Source: Balneola sp. EhC07 (GTDB lineage: Bacteria > Bacteroidota > Rhodothermia > Balneolales > Balneolaceae). Taken from it: a stretch of 64,000 bases of DNA. The notes beneath the pieces were generated by a model, which worked only from the letters and a program-made list of their open reading frames with translations, had not been told where the DNA came from and ran no database searches. Made by a program: the position numbers and the translations under genes. The stretch lies in NCBI RefSeq assembly GCF_001650905.1, contig NZ_LXYG01000001.1, positions 62,001 through 126,000 of the forward strand. Direction: 5' to 3'. Below, piece by piece: positions 22,679 through 31,202 of the stretch; position 1 is the first letter of the stretch; each line of letters begins with the position of its first letter.

Positions 22679-23746
22679 CTAATTCCCATCTCCATAAGCA
22701 CGAATCACATCGGTATAGCTCATATCAACGAGGAGACTTCTGCTGTCCAGTTCCTGAATAAAACTTACTGGTACATCGGAGTTGTACAAACCGATGACTC
22801 CTGAATAAGAAAAGGTGTTCAGGAAACCGGCTTCTTTTAATTGAATAATGTAATCAGTAGTAACGCCCGAACTTTGGAGCCCGATTATGGCAGAGTAAGA
22901 GAAATCGTTCAGCAGATCTGCTGCATTTAATCTGTCCAGATACTCAACCGTAACACCGCCATTGTACAAGCCTATCAAACCTGAGTAAGAAAATTCGTCC
23001 AGATAACCGCCGGCCTCCATTCGGGCAAGAAACTCATTAGGAACGCCACCATTATACAAACCGATTACTCCTGAGTAGGAAAAATCATCTAAATAACCAC
23101 CAACATTAAGTTGATCCAGATAAGAAGTCGGAACGCCTCCATTGTATAGACCAATGATTCCTGAATAAGAAAAGTCATCCAAATATCCGGCTTCGTTCAT
23201 CATCGTTAAATATTCCATCGGAACTCCACCGTTATACAATCCGATAATTCCGGAGTAAGAAAAATCATCCAAAAAACCGGCTTGATTCATCTGTTCTAAA
23301 TAAGAAAGGGGAACACCGCTATCGTACAGCGCCCGTATTCCGGTAGGATTGATTTGATTCGTATATCCGGCTTCATTCGCAGCTTGTAAATAATCCAGAT
23401 ATACGCTAGTGACTCCTTCGGTTGTTGAAATTCTTGGAGGCAGTGGTGCAGCGGGAGGTAATGGTGCTTGTACTACATTTTGTCCCTGAGAAACAGTTGT
23501 TTGGTTGCCGTTATCAAAGTTGAACACGGAAATCGGACTACTCGTTAAAAACCATACAGCCGGTATCACAGCAAACAGTAATAAAGCAATGATATTTCTT
23601 TTAGTGGAGGTTGGTGGGTCTACATATTCCGGATCAAATGTTTCTGTATCGCTGGCATTGGCTTGCTCGTCTATGTAAGAATCCAGATCAAAATCAGGAT
23701 CATCCTGATTTCCACGTAATTCATTTTTAAATCTTTGGTTTGCCAT
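22679..23746 (-). CDS. Single-pass membrane protein with 30-residue repeats (paralogue 4)
   Basis: A 355-residue member of a four-gene paralogue set. The N-terminus ends the shared motif DPDFDLDSYIDEQANA (about 16-31). One membrane segment lies at about 52-69 (IALLLFAVIPAVWFL). A low-complexity Gln/Pro linker follows, then about eight repeats of 30 residues with the pattern FSYSGIIGLYNGGV-P-xx-YL-xx-L-xx-AG-YLDD, which look like helical hairpins stacked in a solenoid. At DNA level these are 90-base repeats. The topology puts the repeats outside the cytoplasm. Similar NHGVTPEYVxxL repeats occur in some M56/BlaR1-like proteins. The function is unknown. It is the last gene of a tight operon. Confidence 0.85.
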   Translation of the reverse strand: MANQRFKNELRGNQDDPDFDLDSYIDEQANASDTETFDPEYVDPPTSTKRNIIALLLFAVIPAVWFLTSSPISVFNFDNGNQTTVSQGQNVVQAPLPPAAPLPPRISTTEGVTSVYLDYLQAANEAGYTNQINPTGIRALYDSGVPLSYLEQMNQAGFLDDFSYSGIIGLYNGGVPMEYLTMMNEAGYLDDFSYSGIIGLYNGGVPTSYLDQLNVGGYLDDFSYSGVIGLYNGGVPNEFLARMEAGGYLDEFSYSGLIGLYNGGVTVEYLDRLNAADLLNDFSYSAIIGLQSSGVTTDYIIQLKEAGFLNTFSYSGVIGLYNSDVPVSFIQELDSRSLLVDMSYTDVIRAYGDGN

Positions 23747-23750
23747 AATA

Positions 23751-24497
23751 TTAATTTCTTTGATTCTTATATCCTTCGATCAGCGATGAAATATCGAATG
23801 TATTTAACAGATCACTGTCATTCAATGTTTTCAATACAGGAACCGGAACTTCGGCGTCGAAAAGTTCAGCCACCGTTTCTGTATCAAATTTATCAGTGAG
23901 TCCGGCTTCATTTAATTGTGTGTTATAATCTTCCAGGTTAGCAGGAAATTCAGTCGAATTATTTTCTACTTGAATGAAAGATGGATTTTCAAGATTTGAA
24001 AGTGCTTCAAGTGCTGAAAGCTTCGCCAACTCTTCTAAACCTTCAAGGCTTGCCAGGTTTTCCAGTTCAGCTAAACCTTCGAGGCTTTCTAAGGCTTCAA
24101 GAGCCTCTAAACGAGCCAAGTTTTCAAGTCCTTGTGTAACAACAATATCGTTAGCTCCTGCCGGGTCACTGTCAGCAATAACAACATCAGGTTCTGAATT
24201 AGCGGTGACCGGAAGTAAAGGCTCAGGGGCAACTGATTGTTTTTGATATTCTTCTACTCCGAAAATATTACCATAAACCAGCTTAGGGCTCCAGTCATTA
24301 AAGTACAACAAGGCGAAAAGGGAAAGTCCTACAACTAGAAAAGTGTTCTTTAGAAAAGAGGAACCTTTTGAAGAGTTATTAGCTTGAGCTTCAAATTGCT
24401 CGCCTGAATGTGATTTTTCATGTATATAGGAATCAAGATCGAAATCAGGATCGTCCTGATCTCCTCTTAACTCATTTCTAAATCTTTGTGAACTCAT
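23751..24497 (-). CDS. Single-pass membrane protein with Leu/Glu/Ala-rich stalk (paralogue 3)
   Basis: A 248-residue paralogue. It starts SSQRFRNELRGDQDDPDFDL and shares the cytoplasmic motif (DFDLDSYIHEKS) and one membrane segment (about 50-66) ending in the shared words NDWSPKLVYGNIFG. Its outer part differs from the others: a stretch of about 50 residues (about 125-172) repeats Leu-Glu/Ala units such as LEALEALESLEGLAELENL. Only about one and a half diverged 30-residue repeats (LNEAGLTDKFDTETVAELFD) follow. It lies 4 bases upstream of paralogue 4. The Leu/Glu/Ala stretch could be a coiled coil or a thin repeat fold. The function is unknown. Confidence 0.8.
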   Translation of the reverse strand: MSSQRFRNELRGDQDDPDFDLDSYIHEKSHSGEQFEAQANNSSKGSSFLKNTFLVVGLSLFALLYFNDWSPKLVYGNIFGVEEYQKQSVAPEPLLPVTANSEPDVVIADSDPAGANDIVVTQGLENLARLEALEALESLEGLAELENLASLEGLEELAKLSALEALSNLENPSFIQVENNSTEFPANLEDYNTQLNEAGLTDKFDTETVAELFDAEVPVPVLKTLNDSDLLNTFDISSLIEGYKNQRN

Positions 24498-24499
24498 AA

Positions 24500-25429
24500 T
24501 TACTGACCTTCTAATTCATATGCTGTTACGACTGATTCGGAAGACATATCATTTAATAAACCTTTGTCATCAAGTATTTTAAGAAAGCTCGCAGGCACCT
24601 GATTTTGATGGAGTCTTACAATAGATGTGCTGCCAAAATTATCTAAGTATCCGGCTTCTGCTAATTCTGAAATGTATTCTCTAGGTACATTATTTTGATA
24701 TAATCTGGAAATGGATGTGCTCCCGAAGTCTTCTAAAATTCCAGCTTCTTTAAATCCTATGATATAATCGAATGGTATTTGGTTTTGATATAATCTGGAG
24801 ATAGATGTACTTCCAAAATTTTCCAACAGACCTGCATCAGCAAGATTTTGTATATATTCAAATGGAACCTGATTTTGGTACAATCTTGAGATAGAAGTGC
24901 TTCCGAAATTATTTAGAACTTCTGCTTTTCCAAATTGATCGATGTATTCAACAGGAACATTGTTTTGGTATAGTCTGGTTGAAGCGCTTCCTCCAAAATA
25001 ATCTAAATATCCATATTCTTTTAGCTGTGCCAGATATTCCGTATAGCTCATCCCAAGATCAGCAACACTATTACCTGGGTCGAAATTAAAATTAAAATTG
25101 AAGTCCTGACGAGGGATGGGAGGAGCAGGTGCTGTAATTACCCTTACATCAGGTTGTGGTCTCTCTACTACAATGGTCTGACCTGCCTGAGAGGAAGTAA
25201 AGTTTGAGTCATCAGAGAAAATCGAAAATGGGTCACTTAAAAAGAACCAAACTGCCGGAATTAAAATAACCGAAAGGGCCAACAGATTTCTTTTTGTTGT
25301 TGGATGCGAATCGAATTCTTGTTCAAAATTCTGATCACCGGCGTTTGCTTGCTCATCTATATACGCATCCAGATCAAAATCCGGATCGGAATTATTATTT
25401 AGGTCATTCCTAAATCTTTGATTACTCAT
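24500..25429 (-). CDS. Single-pass membrane protein with 30-residue repeats (paralogue 2)
   Basis: A 309-residue paralogue; the start MSNQRFRNDL at 25429 is chosen because it aligns with the other three, and the longer frame overlaps the upstream gene. The motif DPDFDLDAYIDEQANAG (about 15-31), one membrane segment (about 48-65) and a linker with Pro/Phe/Asn precede about five repeats. The unit is FGSTSISRLYQNQVP-xx-YI-xx-xx-AG-xLEN, 30 residues each. It shares the DNA-level 90-base periodicity with paralogue 4, but with different helix sequences (FGSTSISRLYQN against FSYSGIIGLYNG). It lies 7 bases after paralogue 1. Confidence 0.85.
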   Translation of the reverse strand: MSNQRFRNDLNNNSDPDFDLDAYIDEQANAGDQNFEQEFDSHPTTKRNLLALSVILIPAVWFFLSDPFSIFSDDSNFTSSQAGQTIVVERPQPDVRVITAPAPPIPRQDFNFNFNFDPGNSVADLGMSYTEYLAQLKEYGYLDYFGGSASTRLYQNNVPVEYIDQFGKAEVLNNFGSTSISRLYQNQVPFEYIQNLADAGLLENFGSTSISRLYQNQIPFDYIIGFKEAGILEDFGSTSISRLYQNNVPREYISELAEAGYLDNFGSTSIVRLHQNQVPASFLKILDDKGLLNDMSSESVVTAYELEGQ

Positions 25430-25436
25430 AATAGTC

Positions 25437-26291
25437 CTAGTTATTTTCGTCTTTATACATTTCCACAACATCTACAAAGCTCAGATCTTCATACAGTCCT
25501 TTTGCTTTCAGGTCGTTCAGGAATTCCGTTGTTACTCCGGCTTTGTAATACTCTGTGATATGCACAAAACTCAGATCATCAAGATATCCGGCCCGATCCA
25601 GTGTTCTTAGATAATCCATAGTTACATTGTTTGTGTAGAACTCGCTTATTCCGATAAAATTAACTTTATCTAAAAAGCCTGCCTCTTCAAATTCAGAAAT
25701 ATAGCTTAGAGGGATATCGTTGTTATAGAATTCAGAAATAGCTACAAAGTTTAACTCATCCAAAAAACCTGCATTGTCTACTTCCTGAATATAGGTAACA
25801 GGGACACCTGCTGAATGAAGTTGACGAGCCTGAAAAGCGCTTAGCTTATCGTCTTCCAGCAATCCGAGTTCTTTTAATTCCACTAAATAATCAGTAACTG
25901 ATGGGAGTTCTTCATTTGCTGAAGCTCTGGCTAGTTCTTGCTCTATGGCTCGCTGAATCTCTCGTGTTTCAGGGATAGTGATTTCGGGAATTCTGATCTC
26001 AGGAATGTCTATTACAATTTGATTCCCGGCTTGACCTGTTGCTACTACTGTTGCTTCATCACTACCAAAAATACTTGCATAAGCTTGTTTCGGGCTCCAA
26101 TCGTGATACCAAAGGAATGCAGTGAATACGAGAGCCAGACCAAGGCCTGCATTTTTTAAGAAAGAAGTTTCGTGCTCGTCTTCAACTTGTGGAGTGGCTT
26201 CAGCAGTTTTATGAGCTTGTTCATCGAGATAGGAATCTAAGTCGAAATCGTCGTTGTTATTGGATTTTTTAAATCTGCCCTTTTGTGTCAT
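25437..26291 (-). CDS. Single-pass membrane protein with 30-residue repeats (paralogue 1)
   Basis: A 284-residue protein, first gene of the four-gene set. It opens MTQKGRFKKSNNNDDFDLDS, with the shared motif DFDLDSYLDEQAH. One membrane segment (about 47-63) is followed by the words YHDWSPKQAYASIFG that recur in paralogue 3. A linker with the regular pattern IPEIRIPEITIPET (about 95-110) and a charged helix lead to about five repeats of 30 residues (LNFVAISEFYNNDIPLSYIS, EFEEAGFLDK). Upstream, 111 bases separate it from the divergent DUF2911 gene, where the operon promoter should lie. The function is unknown. Confidence 0.85.
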   Translation of the reverse strand: MTQKGRFKKSNNNDDFDLDSYLDEQAHKTAEATPQVEDEHETSFLKNAGLGLALVFTAFLWYHDWSPKQAYASIFGSDEATVVATGQAGNQIVIDIPEIRIPEITIPETREIQRAIEQELARASANEELPSVTDYLVELKELGLLEDDKLSAFQARQLHSAGVPVTYIQEVDNAGFLDELNFVAISEFYNNDIPLSYISEFEEAGFLDKVNFIGISEFYTNNVTMDYLRTLDRAGYLDDLSFVHITEYYKAGVTTEFLNDLKAKGLYEDLSFVDVVEMYKDENN

Positions 26292-26402
26292 GGTGGTGCA
26301 ATTTTTTCACTAAGACGAAAAAGCCACTTCCATTGTTTCAAATCAGAAATATTCTCTTAAAGTTTGTTAGATTAGACAAAACCATAAATTAATTCCTTTA
26401 AA

Positions 26403-27356
26403 ATGAAAAGAAGTATTGTTGCAGCAGTATTTTTAATGATGTGTTTTGTATCAACGGAGGTGTTGGCTCAGCTACCGGTGTCGCTGACTCTTCCGCAGGC
26501 AAGCCCCAAGGAAACACGAAGTATTACCATAGGATTTACAAGCATTAGTTTTGAATATAACTCAGTAGGAATTAAAGGACGGGAAATTTGGGGCGGACTT
26601 GTTCCCTATGGGCAAGTATGGAGAACAGGCGCAAATAAGAATACTCTTTTCACTGTAACTGATGATGTACTTATTAATGGGGAAAAACTAAAAGCGGGTT
26701 CTTATGGAATGCATACTATTCCCGGAGAAGATGAATGGGTGATCATTTTTTCACACTTCAATGAAGCCTGGGGAAGTTATTTTTATGATGAAAGTGAAGA
26801 TGCACTTCGGATTACAGTAACTCCTGAAGAAATGGACAGTAAATACGAATGGATGAAGTTTTCATTTAGTGATTATACTGACACTTCCGTAGATATTTCG
26901 TTGAAATGGGCTCATTTGAAAGTTCCTTTTAAAGTTGAGATACCAATGGAAACTACTTTTGCTCATATTGAAAATCAGTTTAGAACACTTCCGGCATTTT
27001 CGTGGCAAGGTTGGGTTCAGGGAGCAACATACCTGCAAAATAATGATTACAAACTGGATGTAGCATTACAATGGGCGGCAAGAGCTTTACAAATTGACCG
27101 AAGTGTTCAAACATTAGGCTTACATGCAAAATTACTAGTGTTAAATGGCAAAAAAGAAGAAGGTCTAAAAGAAGCCGAAGAAATGAGAAATGAGTGGTCA
27201 GATGATTGGAGGTCACATTATTCAGCGGCAGAGGTTTATGAAGAAGCCCAGGAACTTAAAAAGGCTGAAGAAGCCTACAAACAAGCAAAAGAGTTGGCAT
27301 CTGATGACAGAACCAAACAAGTTATGCAAAACCGGATTGATGCAATCAATCAATGA
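26403..27356 (+). CDS. DUF2911 protein with TPR-like C-terminus
   Basis: A 317-residue secreted protein. The signal peptide ends at VLAQ (residue 23). DUF2911 occupies about 25-185, with the typical words LPQASPKETRSITIGFTSISF, GLVPYGQVWRTGANKNTLFT, LKAGSYGMHTIPGEDEWVII and AWGSYFYDE. The C-terminal 110 residues are helical repeats resembling TPRs (AEVYEEAQELKKAEEAYKQA). DUF2911 proteins are common in Bacteroidota and their function is unknown. It diverges from the repeat-protein operon and converges on the VWA genes with a shared hairpin terminator. Confidence 0.88.
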   Translation: MKRSIVAAVFLMMCFVSTEVLAQLPVSLTLPQASPKETRSITIGFTSISFEYNSVGIKGREIWGGLVPYGQVWRTGANKNTLFTVTDDVLINGEKLKAGSYGMHTIPGEDEWVIIFSHFNEAWGSYFYDESEDALRITVTPEEMDSKYEWMKFSFSDYTDTSVDISLKWAHLKVPFKVEIPMETTFAHIENQFRTLPAFSWQGWVQGATYLQNNDYKLDVALQWAARALQIDRSVQTLGLHAKLLVLNGKKEEGLKEAEEMRNEWSDDWRSHYSAAEVYEEAQELKKAEEAYKQAKELASDDRTKQVMQNRIDAINQ

Positions 27357-27377
27357 TCAATATTGAATAACCAATGT

Positions 27378-27413
27378 CCAATTTCCAAGTCTCTTAACTA
27401 ACTTGGAAATTGG
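27378..27413. terminator. Two-way hairpin terminator
   Basis: CCAATTTCCAAGT and ACTTGGAAATTGG form a perfect 13-base stem with a 10-base loop between the convergent DUF2911 and VWA genes. A near copy, with the same flanking words (GAATAACCAA, GGTTGTT), follows the second VWA gene at 29087-29122. Confidence 0.7.
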
Positions 27414-27443
27414 TTGTTGTCAAATGGTTATTGGATGTTGAAA

Positions 27444-28973
27444 TTAATTTTTAGCTTCACCTTTATAAAGTAACTCGGCAAGCTCGACGATCTTGATAAA
27501 CTCAGCACGATATCCGTTTTCATCAACACCTTTTGATTCTTTGGCTAATTGTTGAACCATTTCGAATGAACTGTTTCCTTTAAATTTTGAATCCCGAAGT
27601 AACATACCGAAGGAAGCTACCGATGATGCAAACTTGAGATTTTCATTAAGGTCGGTGTCTTCAGATTTATAAATTATTTCTGTTATTAAACTGCTCTGAT
27701 CCTCATTTGGATTTTTATATCGTAGTTTAACGGTCAATAATTCGTTACCGTACTTACTTTGTACTTCAGAAATTTGCCCCTGATATTTTAAAGGATCTAC
27801 CGGAAGTAAGTTATTTGAAATAGGCACTCCTTCAGGTATAACCTCATATAAAGCAGTAACGGTGTGTCCGGCTCCAAGTTCTCCGGCATCTTTTTCATCA
27901 TTATTGAAATCTTCATCAGCTAACAAGCGGTTTTCATAGCCTATCAATCGGTATGCTTTTACGTTCTGTGGATTGAACTCAACCTGAATTTTCACATCTT
28001 TAGCAATAGTATGAAGGGTTCCTCCCATTTCTGAAACAAGTACTTTTTTGGCTTCCAGTAAATTATCGATGTAATAATAGTTACCGTTTCCATTATTGGC
28101 GATTTGCTCCATTTTAGAATCTTTCAGATTTCCTGTACCAAAACCCAAGATCGACAAATCAATTCCCTGTTCTCTTTTTTCTTCAACAAGCTTAACAAGT
28201 TCGGATGTAGATGAAACTCCAACATTAAAATCACCATCCGTGGCAAGTATAACTCTGTTATTTCCTTCTTGCTTATAATTTTTAAGAGCTACTTTATATG
28301 CTTGTTTAATTCCTTCCCCACCGGCTGTAGATCCTTGGGCGTATAGATCATCGAGAGCAGAGATTATTTTCTCTTTTTGATCCCCTGAAGTAGGAGGAAG
28401 TACCAATCCTGAACTTCCGGCATAAACAACAATGGATACAAGGTCTTGTTCTCTTAATTGATTAACCAATAGTTTGAACCCTTTCACTAGCAATGGAAGT
28501 TTATCTCTTGAGCCCATAGAACCGGAGACATCAAGTAAAAAAACGAGATTGCTTGGGGGCAGATCGTCAGCATATATTTCTTTTCCTTTTATACCAATCT
28601 GCACAAGTTGATGTTCGGGATTCCAGGGAGATGGTCCAATATCAGTATGTACTGAAAATGGCTCTTCATTTTTGGGTTGTTGATAATCGTAGTTGAAATA
28701 ATTTATCATTTCTTCAACCCTTACAGCGTCTTTTACAGGGAGGCGACCATCCATGATCATTCTCCGGATATTTGAATATGAAGCTCCATCTACATCAATA
28801 GCAAAAGTGGATAGAGGATATTCAGATGGAGTGAGAAAAGTATTCTCAGTTATTGTTTCGTATTCCTCACCGGGTTGTAAATTTGGTTGTGGCGGATGAT
28901 AAATGTTCGAGTAATAACTTCCGGTACACGAAATGAATAAAACAAGTGAAGCAGCAATAGTAAAAATTTTCAT
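27444..28973 (-). CDS. VWA-domain lipoprotein, YfbK-like (copy 2)
   Basis: A 509-residue lipoprotein with lipobox LFISC (Cys16). A von Willebrand-domain N-terminal region (about 45-130) has STFAIDVDGASYSNIRRMI and RVEEMINYFNYDY. The VWA domain (about 140-310) has the metal-ion motif DVSGSMGS and VILATDGDFNVG. A DUF3520-type C-terminal region ends KGVDENGYRAEFIKIVELAE. This is the YfbK-like family; its role is unclear, probably a surface or periplasmic binding protein. Long blocks are nearly identical to the next upstream gene, so the pair is a tandem duplication. It lacks that gene's carboxypeptidase-like N-terminal domain. Confidence 0.9.
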   Translation of the reverse strand: MKIFTIAASLVLFISCTGSYYSNIYHPPQPNLQPGEEYETITENTFLTPSEYPLSTFAIDVDGASYSNIRRMIMDGRLPVKDAVRVEEMINYFNYDYQQPKNEEPFSVHTDIGPSPWNPEHQLVQIGIKGKEIYADDLPPSNLVFLLDVSGSMGSRDKLPLLVKGFKLLVNQLREQDLVSIVVYAGSSGLVLPPTSGDQKEKIISALDDLYAQGSTAGGEGIKQAYKVALKNYKQEGNNRVILATDGDFNVGVSSTSELVKLVEEKREQGIDLSILGFGTGNLKDSKMEQIANNGNGNYYYIDNLLEAKKVLVSEMGGTLHTIAKDVKIQVEFNPQNVKAYRLIGYENRLLADEDFNNDEKDAGELGAGHTVTALYEVIPEGVPISNNLLPVDPLKYQGQISEVQSKYGNELLTVKLRYKNPNEDQSSLITEIIYKSEDTDLNENLKFASSVASFGMLLRDSKFKGNSSFEMVQQLAKESKGVDENGYRAEFIKIVELAELLYKGEAKN

Positions 28974-29086
28974 AGCGAGAGATTTAGTTAATATTGAAAT
29001 TACTTCACTCTTAAGAAAAAGTTCCCGTATACGAATTCACTTAGTTAACCATACTTATTCAACAATCTATATTGAATAACCAACGT

Positions 29087-29122
29087 CCAATTTCCAAGTT
29101 AGTAAAGAGACCTGGAAATTGG
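29087..29122. terminator. Hairpin terminator after the first VWA gene
   Basis: CCAATTTCCA and TGGAAATTGG pair around 16 bases, 30 bases after the longer VWA gene's stop on the minus strand. The block is a diverged copy of the one at 27378-27413, so it was duplicated along with the gene or belongs to a dispersed hairpin family. Confidence 0.6.
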
Positions 29123-29152
29123 TTGTTCTTAGGTGGTCATTGGATAGTGAAA

Positions 29153-31036
29153 TTACTTTTTCGCTTCACCTTTATAAAGTAGCTCTGCAAGCTCCACGAT
29201 CTTTATGAATTCTGCACGATATCCGTTTTCATCAACACCTTTTGATTCTTTGGCTAATTGTTGAACCATTTCGAATGAACTGTTTCCTTTGAATTTTGAA
29301 TCCCGAAGTATCATACCGAACGAAGCTACCGATGATGCAAACTTGAGATTTTCTGATAATTCAGATCTATCTGATCTTTTTATTATCTGGGAAAGAAGTT
29401 GGCTTTTTTCACCATCAGGTTGTTTGTATCGGAGTTTTACAGTCATTAATTCATCATCAAAACCATTTACAGGTGTAGTTGGCGTTTGATACTTAAGTGG
29501 GTCGATATCACTTAAACATGAATCTATATCCACTCCGTGCGGGACCACTTCATACAACGCGGTTACGGTATGTCCTGATCCAAGTTCTCCGGCATCTTTT
29601 TTGTCATTGTTGAAGTCTTCATCAGCTAGCAAACGGTTTTCATAGCCGATCAACCGATATGCTTTTACATTCTGAGGATTGAACTCAACCTGAATTTTGA
29701 CATCTTTTGCAATAGTGTGAAGGGTTCCTCCCATTTCTGAAACAAGTACTTTTTTGGCTTCCAGTAAATTGTCGATGTAATAATAATTTCCGTTTCCATT
29801 ATTGGCGATCTGCTCCATTTTAGAATCTTTCAGGTTTCCGGAACCAAATCCTAGCACAGATAGAAATATTCCCTGATCTCGCTTCTCTTCAATTAGATCC
29901 ACAAGTTCGCTGTTACTGGAAACGCCAACATTGAAATCACCATCAGTAGCTAAGATGATTCGATTATTCCCATTTTCTTTGAAATGTTCTTTAGCAACTT
30001 GATACGCCTGCTTGATTCCTGAGGCTCCCGCTGTAGAACCGCCGGCACTAAGTTTATTCAATGCCTCTAAAATTGTTTCTTTGTCTGCACCTGACGTTGG
30101 CGGAAGTACTAATCCCGAACTACCGGCATACACAACAATAGATACATAATCGTCTTCTCTTAATTGATTGGTAAGTAATTTGAATCCCTTTTTAAGGAGA
30201 GGAAGTTTGTCATAAGAATTCATGGAGCCGGAAACATCCAATAGAAATACTAAATTGCTTGGAGGAAGATCATCTGCTTCGATCTGTTCACCTTGAATTC
30301 CGATTTGAACCAATTGATGATCCGGGTTCCAGGGAGCTTTTCCAACCTCGGTATTCACTGAAAAAGGGTGTTCTCCTCCAGGATGTTCGTAATCATAATT
30401 GAAATAGTTAATGAGCTCTTCTACACGAACCGCATCTTTTACAGGCAAGCGACCGTCCATGATCATTCGACGAACATTGGAATAAGAAGCACCGTCCACA
30501 TCAATAGAAAAAGTAGAAAGCGGAGTTTTGGTTGCCCATTTGAAGGTGTTTTCAGAAATTTCAGCGTATTCTTCGGTGTTGAAATTACTTGGTGGAAATG
30601 GAATAGATCGAGCAGAATAAGAATTAACCCTTCCCGCAAATCCAGGAGGAGTTTCCAACTGTTTGGTTTGAATAGCATCTGAGATTACTATTTGTTCTTC
30701 TAAGGTAATAACGTCAGGGTCTAATGAAATGATTAAATTGCCAAGCCCAGATTTTGGAACCATGATTAGTCTTCCAGACTTTTTGAATCCAATGTATTGA
30801 ACCTCTAATATGTAGTTTCCCGGTTCAACGAAGAATTCGAAATTACCGTCTGCATCAGAGGTTTCATTAATGGTCTCTTCTTTCAGAATAATTGTGGCAC
30901 CAACTATTGGTTGCTGAGTATCTGCATCAATGACAGTTCCCTGAACTTTAACTTTGTCTTGTACAATTACCGGATTTGGTATATCAATTACTTCCGGAAG
31001 GATGAGAAGCAACAGGCTTGCAATGAGTGTCTTCAT
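29153..31036 (-). CDS. VWA-domain protein with carboxypeptidase-like N-domain (copy 1)
   Basis: A 627-residue exported protein. A hydrophobic signal segment (about 1-18) leads to a carboxypeptidase-regulatory-like beta-sandwich (about 29-110: VQGTVIDADTQQPIVGATI, YILEVQYIGFKKSGR). The YfbK-type region (STFSIDVDGASYSNVRRMI) comes next, then a VWA domain with DVSGSMNS and VILATDGDFNVG, and a DUF3520-type end KGVDENGYRAEF. The last 70 residues and a central block match the downstream copy almost exactly, while the regions between have diverged. That suggests duplication with later sequence exchange. The carboxypeptidase-like domain may anchor or orient it at the surface. Confidence 0.9.
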   Translation of the reverse strand: MKTLIASLLLLILPEVIDIPNPVIVQDKVKVQGTVIDADTQQPIVGATIILKEETINETSDADGNFEFFVEPGNYILEVQYIGFKKSGRLIMVPKSGLGNLIISLDPDVITLEEQIVISDAIQTKQLETPPGFAGRVNSYSARSIPFPPSNFNTEEYAEISENTFKWATKTPLSTFSIDVDGASYSNVRRMIMDGRLPVKDAVRVEELINYFNYDYEHPGGEHPFSVNTEVGKAPWNPDHQLVQIGIQGEQIEADDLPPSNLVFLLDVSGSMNSYDKLPLLKKGFKLLTNQLREDDYVSIVVYAGSSGLVLPPTSGADKETILEALNKLSAGGSTAGASGIKQAYQVAKEHFKENGNNRIILATDGDFNVGVSSNSELVDLIEEKRDQGIFLSVLGFGSGNLKDSKMEQIANNGNGNYYYIDNLLEAKKVLVSEMGGTLHTIAKDVKIQVEFNPQNVKAYRLIGYENRLLADEDFNNDKKDAGELGSGHTVTALYEVVPHGVDIDSCLSDIDPLKYQTPTTPVNGFDDELMTVKLRYKQPDGEKSQLLSQIIKRSDRSELSENLKFASSVASFGMILRDSKFKGNSSFEMVQQLAKESKGVDENGYRAEFIKIVELAELLYKGEAKK

Positions 31037-31202
31037 AACGGTTCCCTAAATTTAGTGAAGATTGTGACTCAACCTAACCGATTGTAAACCGATGTTAAAT
31101 CACATAAGGATGTTATAAGGACGAGCAAGCACAGGAGATGGTTGAACTAACGTATAATGAACTTTAAAGCTGTTATTTGTAATTTGAAAATTGGTATTTA
31201 CT

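Noticed and set aside
22790-23345. Non-coding tandem repeat or CRISPR-like array
   Set aside because: The 90-base periodicity is coding: it keeps frame and specifies 30-residue protein repeats.
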